From NCBI GenBank assembly GCA_001797615.1, contig MGPV01000042.1:53440-102276 (forward strand): 48,837 nucleotides of DNA, written 5' to 3'. A program made the translations under genes and the position numbers. Positions 25,622 to 36,266 of the stretch are shown here, one piece after another. The notes below the pieces were generated by a model. The model saw only the letters and a list, made by a program, of their open reading frames with translations. It was not told the DNA's origin and searched no databases. Each line of letters begins with the position of its first letter. Within the stretch, counting starts at the first letter, position 1. The stretch comes from Deltaproteobacteria bacterium GWC2_65_14. Its GTDB lineage: Bacteria > Desulfobacterota > Deferrimicrobia > Deferrimicrobiales > Deferrimicrobiaceae.

Positions 25622-28234
25622 ATGTCGGTACCGCTGACCCCCGCCATGCAGCAATACGTGGAGATCAAGTCCCGGTACCGGGACTGCATCCTCTTCTTCC
25701 GCATGGGGGATTTCTACGAGATGTTCTTCGAGGATGCGATCCGCGCATCCCGCCTGCTCGACATCGCGCTGACCACCCGGGACAAGGAGGCGAACATCCC
25801 GATGTGCGGCATTCCGCACCATGCGCGGAACGCCTACCTGTCGAAGCTGATCCGGCAGGGGTGCAAGGTGGCGATCTGCGAGCAGATGGAGGAGCCGGGC
25901 GGACGCGGGCTCTTCCGCCGGGAGGTGACCGAGGTGGTGACCCCCGGGCTCGTCTTCCAAGAGGAGTGCCTGGACGCCCGGGGGAACAACTTCCTCGCCG
26001 CGGTGCGGCCGTCCTCCCCCTTTGCCTACGCGGCCCTGGACGCCACGACCGGGGAGTTCTTCTACGAGGCCTGCGACAGCGCGGAAGCGCTTTCCGACGC
26101 CCTCTACCTCCTCACCCCGTCGGAGTTCGTCCTCGTGGAGGGGGAGTCCCCGGAGGAGACCCCGGGGCGGGAGGACGGGGCGCAGCGGATGGGACGGCTC
26201 TTCGAGGGAACGCTCGTGACCGAGCTTTCCCCCGGGGAGGTGGAGCGCTTCGAGGTCCCGGCCGGGATCGAGGGGATGCCCGGCCCCGGACATCCCGCAC
26301 GGGTCGCCGTCTCGGCCGCGCTGCTCTACCTCCGCAAGCATCAGCCCGCCGCCCTCGCGGAGATCCGCCGGGTCACGGAGAAGGAGGGAAGACGCTACCT
26401 TGCGTTGGACGAGGCGGCGGTGCGGACCCTGGAGATCTTCTCCTCCCTGTCGGGCGATCGGAAGGGAAGCCTGCTGTGGGCGGTGGACCGGACGCGGACT
26501 TCGATGGGAGCGCGGCTGCTGCGCTCCTGGCTGGCCTCGCCTCTCGTCGACCCGAAGCGGATCGGGGAGCGTCACGAGGCGGTGGCCGAGCTGGTCGAGT
26601 GCGGACACGAGCGGAAGCTGCTCGCGGAGCGGCTGGGCGGGCTCCCCGACCTCTCCCGCCTGGCGTCCCGCCTTGCCCAGGACCGGAGCGGCCCCCGGGA
26701 TATCGTCGCGCTGTCCCGCGCCCTGCAGGATCTGCCGGAGATCCGGGAGGCCCTCTCCTCCGCCGTAAGCGTTCTGCTGGCCCAGGCCCGGGAGGGGATG
26801 GGGGATCACCGTGCGTTCGTGGAGAAGGTGTCGGGGGCCTTGCGGGAGGAGGCCCCCGTCGGATTCCGGGAGGGAGAGGTCTTCCGGGAGGGACACCACC
26901 CCCGGGTGGACGAACTGGCCCACCTCCTCACGCACGGCAGGGAGATCCTCGCCGGCATGGAGGCGCGGGAACGGGAGAGAACCGGAATCCAGAGCCTGAA
27001 GATCCGGTACAACCGCGTGTTCGGCTACTCCATCGAGGTGTCGCGCGCCAACCTCGACCGGGTCCCGGAGGAATATACCCGGCGGCAGACGCTGGTGAAC
27101 GCGGAGCGGTTCGTCACGCAGGAGCTCAAGGAGTTCGAGGCGAAGACGCTTCGGGCGGAGGAGGAGCGCTGCGCCCTCGAGGAGGAGCTGTTCCTCGCGC
27201 TCCGGGAGGAGCTCAAGGCGCATCTGCCCGGAATCGTCCGGGCCGCGGGGGCGGTGGCGGAGATCGACGTCCTCCTCGGCTACGCGGAGCTGGCCGTCTC
27301 CTCGGGGTACTGCCGTCCCTCCGTGAACGCGGGACGGGAGATCGTCATCGGGAACGGCCGCCACCCGGTCGTCGAGCGGATCCTCGGGCGGCACGCCTTC
27401 GTGCCGAACGACTGCCGCCTCTCCCCCGGCGAGACGCAGGTCGCGGTCCTCACCGGTCCGAACATGGCCGGGAAATCGACCTACATCCGGCAGGTGGCGC
27501 TCATCGTCCTGCTGGCCCAGGCCGGATCGTTTGTCCCGGCCGACCGGGCCGAGCTCGGCGTGGTGGACCGGATCTTCACCCGGATCGGGGCGTCCGACGA
27601 CATCTCCCGCGGGGAGAGCACCTTCATGGTCGAGATGCGGGAGACCTCCCGGATCCTCTCCGGAGTCACCCCAAGGACCCTCGTGGTGCTCGACGAGGTG
27701 GGGCGGGGGACGAGCACCTTCGACGGCCTGAGCATCGCCTGGGCCGTGGCGGAGCACCTGCACGACCATGCCGACCGGCCGAAGGTCCTCTTCGCGACAC
27801 ACTTCCACGAGCTGACCGACATCGCGCAGACCCGGCCGCGGGCGAGGAACTTCCACGTGGCGGTCCGGGAGTGGCAGGGGGAGATCATCTTCCTGCGGCG
27901 GATCGACGAGGGGAGCGCGAGCAAATCCTACGGGATCCAGGTGGCGCGGATCGCCGGGATCCCGGGCCCCGTGATCGAAAGGGCGCGAGAAATATTGAAA
28001 AACCTGGAATCCGCCGAGTATAATGAATACGGGATGCCCAGCATCGCCGGCCCGGGGGCTGCGGACCCGGCCGCGGGCGCCCAGATGGATCTGTTCCGCG
28101 GGCCCCGGCCTTCGTCCGAGGAGGAGGCGGTGCTCGACGAGATCCGCAAGGCGGACGCCGAGCGGTTCACGCCACTGGACGCGCTCCTGCGGCTGGTGGC
28201 CTGGAAAGAGAGGTTGTCAAAGGGAAATCGGTGA
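25622..28234 (+). CDS. mutS: DNA mismatch repair protein MutS
   Basis: Recognises mismatches and small loops. 870 residues, full length. The mismatch-binding GxFYE motif is present (MGDFYEMFFED, Phe31 and Glu33); connector, lever and clamp domains follow; the ATPase has Walker A GPNMAGKSTYIRQ (Lys618) and Walker B LVVLDEVGRGTSTFDG (Asp691, Glu692), then FATHFHELTD. The C-terminal tail ends in a short helix-turn-helix-like dimer segment. ATG 25622 has AGAAGG upstream; GTG 25619 is adjacent. The stop overlaps the amidase start (GTGA). Confidence 0.97.
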   Translation: MSVPLTPAMQQYVEIKSRYRDCILFFRMGDFYEMFFEDAIRASRLLDIALTTRDKEANIPMCGIPHHARNAYLSKLIRQGCKVAICEQMEEPGGRGLFRREVTEVVTPGLVFQEECLDARGNNFLAAVRPSSPFAYAALDATTGEFFYEACDSAEALSDALYLLTPSEFVLVEGESPEETPGREDGAQRMGRLFEGTLVTELSPGEVERFEVPAGIEGMPGPGHPARVAVSAALLYLRKHQPAALAEIRRVTEKEGRRYLALDEAAVRTLEIFSSLSGDRKGSLLWAVDRTRTSMGARLLRSWLASPLVDPKRIGERHEAVAELVECGHERKLLAERLGGLPDLSRLASRLAQDRSGPRDIVALSRALQDLPEIREALSSAVSVLLAQAREGMGDHRAFVEKVSGALREEAPVGFREGEVFREGHHPRVDELAHLLTHGREILAGMEARERERTGIQSLKIRYNRVFGYSIEVSRANLDRVPEEYTRRQTLVNAERFVTQELKEFEAKTLRAEEERCALEEELFLALREELKAHLPGIVRAAGAVAEIDVLLGYAELAVSSGYCRPSVNAGREIVIGNGRHPVVERILGRHAFVPNDCRLSPGETQVAVLTGPNMAGKSTYIRQVALIVLLAQAGSFVPADRAELGVVDRIFTRIGASDDISRGESTFMVEMRETSRILSGVTPRTLVVLDEVGRGTSTFDGLSIAWAVAEHLHDHADRPKVLFATHFHELTDIAQTRPRARNFHVAVREWQGEIIFLRRIDEGSASKSYGIQVARIAGIPGPVIERAREILKNLESAEYNEYGMPSIAGPGAADPAAGAQMDLFRGPRPSSEEEAVLDEIRKADAERFTPLDALLRLVAWKERLSKGNR
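27995..28024 (+). promoter_or_regulatory. Internal promoter for the amidase and glnD
   Basis: Within mutS: TTGAAA at 27995-28000 (5/6), 18-base spacer, perfect TATAAT at 28019-28024. It lies about 200 bases before the amidase start and would free amidase, glnD and later genes from mutS transcription. Confidence 0.55.
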
Positions 28235-29391
28235 GATTTCTCACCCGCCATCGTAACGCGGTTCTCCTCGCGTCGCTCCTGGCATTTCTGTCCCCGGTGT
28301 CTTCCGCGTCCCCCGCAACGACCGCCGTATCCGGAATCCGCCACTGGTCGAGCGGCGAATACACCCGCGTGGTGATCGACCTGGAGGGGGAGGCGAGATA
28401 CGAGGCGGGCTTCCTTCCCGCGGATCCCGGCAACGGGCTTCCTCCCAGGATCTTTCTGGACATCGAAGCGGCGGAGGTCCGGGAGGAGCTCCTGCGGGCC
28501 CCCGTGCGCGTGAAGGACGGCCTCCTCCGGGACGTGCGGGCCGGACGGAACCGCCAGGGGATCGTCCGGGTGGTGCTCGACCTCGAGCGGGAAAGCGGCT
28601 ACCGGGTGTTCGACCTCTCCGGTCCGCCGCGGATCATCGTGGACATCGACTCGAAGGGGAGCGGGTCCTCCCCGGCCGCCGGGCCGGCTCCGACGAGGGG
28701 AAGGATCCTGGTGATGATCGATCCGGGCCATGGCGGGAAGGACCCGGGGGCGATCGGCCCCTCCGGCCTGATGGAGAAGGACGTGGTCCTCGAGATCGGG
28801 CGTCTCGTCCGGCAGCAGCTTCTGGCCGACGGAAGGTTCGACGTCCGGATGACGAGGGATTCCGACCTCTTCATCCCGCTCGAGGAGCGGACCGCCATGG
28901 CGAACCAGGCGGCGGCCGACCTCTTCGTCTCGCTCCACATCAACGCGAGCCGCAACCGGAGGGCCGAGGGGATCTCGACCTACGTGCTAAGCCACGCCAC
29001 CGACCGGGAATCCCTGGAACTGGCGGCGCGCGAGAACGGGGTTCCCGTGGCGAAGCTCTCCGCCGTGAAGTTCATCATCGACGACCTTTCCACCTACGGC
29101 CGGAAGAAGGAATCGCTGCGCCTCGCCAAGAGCGTGAACGATTCGATCGTGCGGAACGTGAGGCGGCGGCACGGGCCGGTCCAGGACCTCGGGCTGAAGC
29201 AGGCCCCCTTCTACGTGCTGGTGGGCGCGCGGATGACGGCGGTCCTGGTGGAGGCCTCGTTCATCAGCAACCGGACGGAGGAAACACGGCTGCGCAGCCG
29301 CGCCTACCTGGAGACGATCGCGCACAGCGTCGCGGAGGCGATCCGCTACTACGGGGAAAAGAACGGCGCGCTGGCCAGCGCCGGCACGTGA
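28231..29391 (+). CDS. amiC: N-acetylmuramoyl-L-alanine amidase with AMIN domain (AmiC type)
   Basis: Periplasmic zinc amidase that splits stem peptides from glycan during daughter-cell separation. 386 residues: signal peptide (AVLLASLLAFLSPVSSASP), AMIN targeting domain (about 32-140; IRHWSSGEYTRVVIDLEGE), a Gly/Ser/Pro linker, then Amidase_3. Zinc and catalytic residues are in MIDPGHGGKDPGAIG (His167), the following Glu in LMEKDVVLEIG, FVSLHINAS and the catalytic Glu in VLVEASFISN. A helix between the last motifs (about residues 270-310) may be the autoinhibitory segment of AmiA/B/C. GTG 28231 overlaps mutS. Confidence 0.93.
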   Translation: MRFLTRHRNAVLLASLLAFLSPVSSASPATTAVSGIRHWSSGEYTRVVIDLEGEARYEAGFLPADPGNGLPPRIFLDIEAAEVREELLRAPVRVKDGLLRDVRAGRNRQGIVRVVLDLERESGYRVFDLSGPPRIIVDIDSKGSGSSPAAGPAPTRGRILVMIDPGHGGKDPGAIGPSGLMEKDVVLEIGRLVRQQLLADGRFDVRMTRDSDLFIPLEERTAMANQAAADLFVSLHINASRNRRAEGISTYVLSHATDRESLELAARENGVPVAKLSAVKFIIDDLSTYGRKKESLRLAKSVNDSIVRNVRRRHGPVQDLGLKQAPFYVLVGARMTAVLVEASFISNRTEETRLRSRAYLETIAHSVAEAIRYYGEKNGALASAGT

Positions 29392-29398
29392 GCCGACC

Positions 29399-32071
29399 GT
29401 GACCCCCCCGGTCTTCAACGCCGCCATCGCCGGGAAGGAGACCTCCGACCGGGATTTCCGGCTCTATCTGAAGGACTATCTCGCGGGCACCCTGGCCTCG
29501 GTGCTCTCGGAGCAGCGGGAGACCCTCGGGGGGGGGACCCTGGCCGCCCGCGGGGTTTCCGACGCCGTCGACGACGTGATCCGGGCCCTCTACCTCCGGG
29601 GGCGGGAGCAGTTCCTCGCATCCGCTCCCGACCTTGCGTACCGCCTCTCCCTCGTCTCGGTGGGAGGATACGGACGGCGGGAACTCTGCCCGAAGTCCGA
29701 CATCGACCTGCTGTTCCTCTATCCGTACAAGGTGGACCGGTATGTCGAGGCGGTCACCGAGTCGATCCTGTACCCGCTGTGGGACCTGGGGATGGATGTC
29801 GGGCACAGCGTCCGCACCGTGAAGGAGACGATCCGGATGGCGACCGCGGACGATTCCGTGCGGACCTCCCTGATGGATTGCCGTTTCGTCGCGGGGGAAG
29901 CGGAGTTCTACCGGGAGTCGCTCCCGGAGATCGAGAAGTTCCTCTATTACACCCAATCCGACCGGTTCATCGACCGGAAGCTGGTGGAGATGCGGAGCCG
30001 CCACGCAAAGTACGGGGCGACGGTCTACGTGCTCGAACCGAACGTCAAGGAGGGGAAGGGGAGTCTGAGGGACCTCCACACCGCCCTCTGGTCCGCCAGG
30101 ATCAAGTACAAGTGCAGGGACCTGCGGGAGCTCGGGAACAAGGGGGTCGTCTCCTCGAAGACGATCCGGGCGTTCGAGCATGCGCAGGACTGGCTGCTCC
30201 GGGTGCGGAACGAGCTGCACACCCTGAACGGGAAGAAGGCCGACGTGCTCACCTTCGAGGTGCAGGACAGGATGGCCGGAAACTTCGGGTACCGCTCGCG
30301 GGGGAGGGACCTGGCGGTCGAGCGATTCATGCGGACCTACTACATGAACGCCGCGATGGCGGCTCACATCGCGGAGGAGATCCTGGAGCAGGTCGACCGG
30401 TTCCTCCCCGAGGGGATCCGCGGCAGGATCCTCTCCGTCCAGAGGAAGAAGATCGAGGGAGTCGCGGTCCTCTACAAGGGGAAGGTCCATCCCCTGGAGG
30501 GGGTCTCCTTCCGGAAGGAGCCCGGGAAGATCTTCGAGTTCTTCCGGACGATGCAGCGGACACGGTCCGCGATGTCCGCGGAGGCGAAGGCGGCCATCCA
30601 GAAGGCGCTTCCCGCGCTCGGGCCCGGGTTCCGGGAGGACCCGTCGTCGGCGAAACGGTTCCTCGAGATCCTCTCGGATCCGCTTTTCCTGCGGGAGACG
30701 CTCACTGCGATGCACGAGAGCCGGTTCCTCGGCCGGTACATCCCGGAGTTCTCCTCCCTCTCCTTCCGCGTCCAGCGGGACATCTATCACGTGTACACCG
30801 TGGACATCCACCTGATCCGGGCCACGAGCGTCCTGGCCGGGATCGAAACGGCGGCGTCCCGGACCAGGGAGGAGGAGGAGTTCCTGGCGATCTACCGCGC
30901 GATTCCCCGGAAGGACCTGCTGAACCTGGCGATCCTCTTCCACGACATCGGGAAGGGGAAGGGGCACGGGCACTCGAAGATCGGGGCCGGTATCGTGCAG
31001 GAGATCGGGGTCCGGTTGGGGCTCTCCGCGGAGCAGGTCCTGGATCTCGTCTTCCTCGTCGAGCACCACCTGCTGATGGCGCACGTTTCCCAGCGCAGGG
31101 ACATGCACGACATCGAGCTGATCCTCGGGTTCTCCGAGACGGTGGGAACCCTTCGCCGGCTGGACATGCTCTACCTGCTCACCTACGCGGACCTGCGGGC
31201 GGTCGGGCCGGAGGTCTGGACCCAGTGGAAGGCGATGCTCCTCGCGGAACTGTATGCCAAGGCGAAAAACTTCCTCGAGACGGGGACGCTCAAGCGGATC
31301 TTCGAGGAGCAGCCGAGGCGCAGGAGGGAGCAGGTCCGGGAATTGCTGGAAGGGTTTCCGGAAGAGGAAATCCTTTACTATATCTCCCGGTTCGACGACC
31401 GGTATTTCCACGCGACACCCGACGCCCGCTTCCGGGACCACTTCGGGATCCTCCGGGAATACGACGGGAGCACCCCGAGGGTGAAGCTGTCCGATTTCCC
31501 CGAATCGGGCGCTTCGGAGATCCTGATCGCCTGTTCCGACCAGCGCGGCCTGTTCGCGAAGATCGCCGGCACCCTGTCGGCGAACGGGTTCAACATCCTG
31601 AACGCCACCATCTCCACCTCGATCGACGGGGTCGCGCTCGACAGCTTCTACGTGACCTATCTGGGGAAGTCGATCCGGGACGATCCGAAGGGGGATCGGG
31701 TGGCGGCGGACCTGGTCGCGGTTCTCAAGGGGGAGACCGGGGTGGACCGGCTGTTCGCCGAGCGGATGTCCCCCCGGTTCGTCCGGGAGAAGGTATCCCG
31801 GTACCGGCCCACCCGGGTCGTCTTCGACAACGAGGCCTCCTCACGGTACACGGTCGTGGACATCTTCACCTACGACCGGATCGGCCTGCTGTACGACATC
31901 ACCCGGACCTTCTCGGCCCTGGGGATCGACATCGCCCTGTCGAAGATCTCGACGAAGGCGGACCAGGTGGCCGACGTCTTCTACCTGCAGAACCGGGAGG
32001 GAGAGAAGATCCTCCGGTCCGAGGACCTCGAGGAGCTCCGGAAGGCGCTCCTTGCGGCGATCGGTGAGTGA
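29399..32071 (+). CDS. glnD: Bifunctional [protein-PII] uridylyltransferase/uridylyl-removing enzyme
   Basis: Senses glutamine and sets uridylylation of PII in nitrogen control. 890 residues. Nucleotidyltransferase domain with SVGGYGRRELCPKSDIDLL (Asp101, Asp103); helical linker; HD phosphohydrolase domain with FHDIGKGKGHGHSKIGAG (His515-Asp516); and two C-terminal ACT domains (LIACSDQRGLFAKIAGTLSA and VVDIFTYDRIGLLYDITRTF) that bind glutamine. GTG 29399 is seven bases after the amidase. PII (glnB) and glutamine synthetase are not in the window. Confidence 0.95.
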   Translation: MTPPVFNAAIAGKETSDRDFRLYLKDYLAGTLASVLSEQRETLGGGTLAARGVSDAVDDVIRALYLRGREQFLASAPDLAYRLSLVSVGGYGRRELCPKSDIDLLFLYPYKVDRYVEAVTESILYPLWDLGMDVGHSVRTVKETIRMATADDSVRTSLMDCRFVAGEAEFYRESLPEIEKFLYYTQSDRFIDRKLVEMRSRHAKYGATVYVLEPNVKEGKGSLRDLHTALWSARIKYKCRDLRELGNKGVVSSKTIRAFEHAQDWLLRVRNELHTLNGKKADVLTFEVQDRMAGNFGYRSRGRDLAVERFMRTYYMNAAMAAHIAEEILEQVDRFLPEGIRGRILSVQRKKIEGVAVLYKGKVHPLEGVSFRKEPGKIFEFFRTMQRTRSAMSAEAKAAIQKALPALGPGFREDPSSAKRFLEILSDPLFLRETLTAMHESRFLGRYIPEFSSLSFRVQRDIYHVYTVDIHLIRATSVLAGIETAASRTREEEEFLAIYRAIPRKDLLNLAILFHDIGKGKGHGHSKIGAGIVQEIGVRLGLSAEQVLDLVFLVEHHLLMAHVSQRRDMHDIELILGFSETVGTLRRLDMLYLLTYADLRAVGPEVWTQWKAMLLAELYAKAKNFLETGTLKRIFEEQPRRRREQVRELLEGFPEEEILYYISRFDDRYFHATPDARFRDHFGILREYDGSTPRVKLSDFPESGASEILIACSDQRGLFAKIAGTLSANGFNILNATISTSIDGVALDSFYVTYLGKSIRDDPKGDRVAADLVAVLKGETGVDRLFAERMSPRFVREKVSRYRPTRVVFDNEASSRYTVVDIFTYDRIGLLYDITRTFSALGIDIALSKISTKADQVADVFYLQNREGEKILRSEDLEELRKALLAAIGE

Positions 32072-32084
32072 AGAGGGGCGCGGG

Positions 32085-32630
32085 ATGAAGGCGGGGATCC
32101 TCTCCGACAGCCACGACCACCGGGAGGGGGTGGAAGCGGCCCTGCGGCGGTTTCTCGAGGAGCGGATCGACGTGGTCCTGCACCTGGGCGACGTCTGCTC
32201 CCCGGATCTTCTCAAGGGCTTCCGGGCCAGCGGGATTCCGCTGGTCGGCGTGTTCGGGAACAACGACGACGACCTTCGGGGCCTTCAGGAGGCGTCGGGA
32301 AACGGGTTCCACCGGGGTCCCCACATGCCCGTGCTTGGGGGGAGGCGGATCCTGATGGCCCACACCTTCGACGAGCTGCAGGAGGAGATCGGGGAGGGGG
32401 GAAAGTTCGACCTGATCCTGTTCGGGCACACCCACCGCCCGCTGACGATGCGGGTGGGGAGGGCGCTCGTGCTGAACCCCGGGGAGGCCTGCGGGTTCGT
32501 GAGCGGGAGGGCGACCTGCGCCGTGGTCGACCTCTCCTCGATGGAGGCCGGGATCCTCGATCTCTTCCGGGAGGAGGCATCCGAAGGGGACGTTCCCCGG
32601 GCGGCGGCGGGACGGAACCCGGAGGGGTGA
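32085..32630 (+). CDS. YfcE/MJ0936-family metallophosphoesterase
   Basis: Small calcineurin-like phosphoesterase, 181 residues. All four metal motifs are present: [26 protein letters not shown] and ILFGHTHRP. Homologues hydrolyse phosphodiesters such as bis-pNPP; the natural substrate is not known from sequence. ATG 32085 follows GAGGGGCGCGGG; an upstream in-frame start at 32052 would overlap glnD. The last 20 residues are a charged tail. The stop overlaps xerD (GTGA). Confidence 0.88.
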   Translation: MKAGILSDSHDHREGVEAALRRFLEERIDVVLHLGDVCSPDLLKGFRASGIPLVGVFGNNDDDLRGLQEASGNGFHRGPHMPVLGGRRILMAHTFDELQEEIGEGGKFDLILFGHTHRPLTMRVGRALVLNPGEACGFVSGRATCAVVDLSSMEAGILDLFREEASEGDVPRAAAGRNPEG

Positions 32631-33532
32631 GGGGACCGGTGGACACCGACGCCCGGGCCGACGCCTTCCTGCTGCACCTTCGGACGGAGAGGCGGCTTTC
32701 CGCGAACACGGTCGAGGCGTACGGCTTCGACATGCGCAGATTCTGCTCCTTCCTGGCGCGGGAAGGGGTCTCGCCGGAGTCGTTCGGAAGGCCGCACCTT
32801 CTCCGGTTCCTCTCCTTCCTTCGGGAGGGGGGACTCTCCGCGCGAACCGTCGCCCGTCAGGTTTCGACGATCCGCTCCTTCTTCCGATACCTCGTGCGGG
32901 AAGGGGTGCTTTCCACCAGCCCCGTTTCCGAGGCGCGGGGCCCGAGGATCGGCCGCCCGCTCCCGAAAACCCTGACCCACACGGAGGTGGAGCGGCTCCT
33001 CGCCGCCCCCGACTCGCGGACCCCGGAGGGGCTGCGCGACCGGGCCATGCTCGAGCTGATATACGCCTCGGGGCTTCGGGCCTCGGAGGTCGTGACGCTG
33101 CGGCAGGAGCATGTCGATCCCCGCGCGGGGTTTCTCCGGATCACGGGAAAGGGGGGGAAGGAGCGGGTGGTCCCGGTCGCCCTCCCGGCCCTGGAAACCC
33201 TTCAGCTCTATCTCGAGCGGGGCCGGCCGGCCTTCCTGAAGGGAAGGGGGGCGACGAACGCCCTCTTCCTGAGCCGAAGGGGGCGCCCGATCACCCGCCA
33301 GACCCTCTGGAACCGGATCGGGAGGTGGGCGAGGGAGGCCGGCGTCCGGGGGAGGATCTCCCCGCACAGCCTGCGCCACTCCTTTGCCGGCCATCTGCTC
33401 GCGGGAGGGGCGGACCTGCGGGCGGTCCAGGCGATGCTCGGGCACGCCGACATCTCCACCACCCAGATCTACACGCACGTGACGGCCGAGCGGCTCAAGG
33501 AGATCCACCGGAAGCATCACCCGAGGGGGTAG
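32627..33532 (+). CDS. xerD: Tyrosine recombinase XerD/XerC-like
   Basis: Site-specific recombinase for resolving chromosome dimers at dif. 301 residues with an N-terminal SAM-like DNA-binding domain ([20 protein letters not shown]) and a catalytic domain carrying Arg151 (YASGLRASE), Lys175 (ITGKGGKER), His247 and Arg250 (PHSLRHSFA), His273 (LGHADIS) and Tyr282 (TQIYTHV). The set is complete. GTG 32627 overlaps the phosphoesterase; GTG 32639 is also possible. The context is housekeeping, not a mobile element, so Xer rather than an island integrase; C or D type cannot be fixed. Confidence 0.92.
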   Translation: MRGPVDTDARADAFLLHLRTERRLSANTVEAYGFDMRRFCSFLAREGVSPESFGRPHLLRFLSFLREGGLSARTVARQVSTIRSFFRYLVREGVLSTSPVSEARGPRIGRPLPKTLTHTEVERLLAAPDSRTPEGLRDRAMLELIYASGLRASEVVTLRQEHVDPRAGFLRITGKGGKERVVPVALPALETLQLYLERGRPAFLKGRGATNALFLSRRGRPITRQTLWNRIGRWAREAGVRGRISPHSLRHSFAGHLLAGGADLRAVQAMLGHADISTTQIYTHVTAERLKEIHRKHHPRG

Positions 33533-33539
33533 GCCCCGC

Positions 33540-36173
33540 GTGGACGTCATCACGACCCACATCAACGCCGACTTCGACACCATCGCCTCGATGCTGGCGG
33601 CGAAGAAGCTCTATCCCGGCGCGGTCCTGGTGCTGCCCGGCTCGAAGGAGGAGTCGGTCCGGGGGTTCCTCCTCCAGTCGGCCCTCTACGCGATGGAGAT
33701 CCTCAAGCCCAAGGAGGTCGACCTCTCGGCGGTCACCCGCGTGATCCTGGTGGATATCCGGAACTCCTCCCGGATCGGGGTGTTCCGGGAGGTGGTCGCA
33801 CGGCCCGAAGTGGAGGTCCATGTATACGACCACCACCCCGACGAGGAGGCCGACATCCGGGGCGCGCACGAGGTGATCCTGAAGGTGGGGTCGACCACCA
33901 CGATCCTGGTGGGGATACTGCAGGAGCGCGGGATCCCGATCTCACCGGACGAGGCCACCGTCATGATGCTCGGGATCTACGAGGACACCGGGTCGCTCAT
34001 CTTCCCCTCGACCACGGTGGAGGACTACAGGGCGGCGGCCCACCTCCTCTCCTGCGGGGCCAACCTGGGGGCGGTGGCGGACATCCTCGCCAAGGACCTT
34101 AGCGCCGAGCAGGTCTCCCTCCTCTACGACCTGATACAGGGGTCCCGCGTCTACACCGTCCACGGGGTGGAGGTGGTGATAGCCGAGGCGCGCCGGGAGG
34201 AGTATGTGGGGGACCTCGCCGTCCTGGTCCACAAGCTGCGCGACATGGAGGCGGTCAACGTCCTCTTCGCCGTCTGCCAGATGGGGGACCGGGTCGTGCT
34301 GGTCGCCCGCAGCCGCAAGCCCGACGTGGACGTGGGGGCGGTGATGCGGGAGTTCGGGGGGGGCGGCCACCACTACGCCGCCTCTGCCAACGTGAAGGAT
34401 GCGACGATCTTCCAGGTCCGGGAGAGGATCCTGGAAATCCTCGCGAAAAAGGTGATTCCGCTGCGGACCGCGAAGGACCTCATGGTGACCCCGCCGCGGA
34501 CCGCTGCGGTCCAGGATACGATGACCGACATCCACAACATGCTCACCCGGTACAACATCAATGCCGTTCCCGTCCTCCGGGGGGATGAGGTCGCCGGGAT
34601 CATCACCAGACAGATTGTGGAAAAGGCTTTGTATCATGGGCTTGGAGATGAAAAAGTCGAGGATTACATGAATACCGACGTAGAGTCGGTCGGGCCTTCG
34701 GAGGATGTGGGGCGGGTGCAGGAGATCATCATCGCGAGCAACCAGCGCCTCGTCCCGGTCGTCTCCGGGGGGCGGCTCGTCGGGATCATCACCCGGACGG
34801 AGTTTCTCCGGTTTCTCCACCAGGTGCGGGACCTGGTCCACCCCGGGGGCGAGTATGATATCCCGGCCGAGGGAGCCCCGGCGCGGAGCAAGATAGTCTC
34901 GAACCTGGTCCGGGAGCGCCTCCCGAAGGCGGTCTTCGGGATCCTGCAGGCCGCCGGGGAGGTGGCCGAGCGGATCGGGATGAACGCCTACGTGGTGGGG
35001 GGTGTCGTCCGTGACATCCTCATGCGGAACGAGAATCTGGACCTGGACATCGTGATCGAGGGGGACGGGATCGCCTTCGCGGAGGCCTTCGCGCGGGAGC
35101 ATCCCTGCAGGGTGCGCCCCCACCACAAGTTCGGGACTGCGGTCCTGGTCTTCCCGGACGGGTACAAGGTGGATGTCGCCACGGCGCGGGTCGAGTACTA
35201 CCGGGAGCCGGCGGCCCTTCCGGTGGTCGAGTTCAGCAGCATCAAGCTGGACCTCTACCGGCGGGATTTCACCGTCAACACGCTGGCACTGCGGCTCAAC
35301 CCCGGCGCCTTCGGGGAGCTGATCGACTTCTACGGAGCCCAGCGGGACATCAAGGAGAAGGTGATCCGGGTCCTTCACTCCCTCTCCCTGGTCGAGGACC
35401 CGTCCAGGATCCTCCGGGCCGCGCGGTTCGAGCGCCGGTTCGGCTTCACCATCGGCAAGCACACCCAGAACCTGATCCGCAACGCCGTCCGGCTCGACCT
35501 GATCCGGCGGCTGCCCAAGCCCCGGCTCTTCGGGGAGCTGGAGCTGATACTCGCGGAGGAGGAGCCGGTCGGCGTTCTGCGCCGCCTGGCGGACTTCCGG
35601 GTGGGACCCTCCATCCACCCCGGGATCACCCTGGACAAGGCCCAGATCGGGCTGCTGGAGGAGACCGCCGAGATCCTGGTATGGTTCTCCCTCCTCTTCC
35701 TCGAGGAGAAGGTCGAGCGGTGGGGGGTCCTGTTCCTCTCCCTGCTCGATCCGCTCGAGCCGGAGGAGGCGAACCGGCTGGCGGCCGAATTCGGGGCCGG
35801 GAGGCGGGTCCGGGAATGGATACGCATCTCGAAGGAGGAGGCGCCGGAGGTCCGCGACCGGCTCCTCTCCACCCGGGTCGTCTCCCGGAAGATCGTCTAC
35901 GACGCCCTTTCCCCCCTTCCGAACGAGGTGATCCTCTTCCTGATGGCCAAGGCGAAACACCCGGACATCAAGCGCTACATCTCCCTCTACTTCACCCAGC
36001 TCAAGTCGGTCCGGACGCAGGTCACGGGGAAGGACCTGGTCGGGCTCGGCTACAGTCCGGGCCCGGTCTTCAAGGAGATCCTCGACGAGATCCTGGAGCG
36101 CAAGTTCGCCGGGGAGCTGAAAACCAAGGCCGACGAGCTTTCCTTCGTGCTTTCCAGCTTCCCCAAGGGGTAG
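33540..36173 (+). CDS. DHH/DHHA1-CBS-CBS-tRNA nucleotidyltransferase (A-adding/poly(A) polymerase type) fusion
   Basis: 877-residue multidomain protein. Order: DHH phosphoesterase domain ([26 protein letters not shown]), DHHA1 with [10 protein letters not shown] (about 273-281), two CBS domains (about 307-425; [31 protein letters not shown]), then a class II CCA-adding/poly(A) polymerase head ([12 protein letters not shown] at about 484-495 and [11 protein letters not shown] with the catalytic DxD), the DFTVNTLAL and RILRAARFE blocks, and a helical tail. It probably adds the terminal A of tRNA CCA or matures tRNA ends; the DHH part resembles nanoRNases and the CBS pair may sense adenosine nucleotides. 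Similar fusions occur in Geobacter and Aquifex. GTG 33540. Confidence 0.92.
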   Translation: MDVITTHINADFDTIASMLAAKKLYPGAVLVLPGSKEESVRGFLLQSALYAMEILKPKEVDLSAVTRVILVDIRNSSRIGVFREVVARPEVEVHVYDHHPDEEADIRGAHEVILKVGSTTTILVGILQERGIPISPDEATVMMLGIYEDTGSLIFPSTTVEDYRAAAHLLSCGANLGAVADILAKDLSAEQVSLLYDLIQGSRVYTVHGVEVVIAEARREEYVGDLAVLVHKLRDMEAVNVLFAVCQMGDRVVLVARSRKPDVDVGAVMREFGGGGHHYAASANVKDATIFQVRERILEILAKKVIPLRTAKDLMVTPPRTAAVQDTMTDIHNMLTRYNINAVPVLRGDEVAGIITRQIVEKALYHGLGDEKVEDYMNTDVESVGPSEDVGRVQEIIIASNQRLVPVVSGGRLVGIITRTEFLRFLHQVRDLVHPGGEYDIPAEGAPARSKIVSNLVRERLPKAVFGILQAAGEVAERIGMNAYVVGGVVRDILMRNENLDLDIVIEGDGIAFAEAFAREHPCRVRPHHKFGTAVLVFPDGYKVDVATARVEYYREPAALPVVEFSSIKLDLYRRDFTVNTLALRLNPGAFGELIDFYGAQRDIKEKVIRVLHSLSLVEDPSRILRAARFERRFGFTIGKHTQNLIRNAVRLDLIRRLPKPRLFGELELILAEEEPVGVLRRLADFRVGPSIHPGITLDKAQIGLLEETAEILVWFSLLFLEEKVERWGVLFLSLLDPLEPEEANRLAAEFGAGRRVREWIRISKEEAPEVRDRLLSTRVVSRKIVYDALSPLPNEVILFLMAKAKHPDIKRYISLYFTQLKSVRTQVTGKDLVGLGYSPGPVFKEILDEILERKFAGELKTKADELSFVLSSFPKG

Positions 36174-36266
36174 GGACAGCCCCCGGAACGCGGCGCGGAG
36201 CGGTTGCCGGCCCCCTTTTTCTCCCGCATCTGCTACCATATACCTTTGCCGGCGAAGGGGGTTCGG

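Noticed and set aside
32627-33532. XerD-like gene as the integrase of the island
   Set aside because: It is 7-13 kb away, in a housekeeping operon, with GC like its neighbours and typical Xer length. It is better read as the chromosomal dimer-resolution recombinase.
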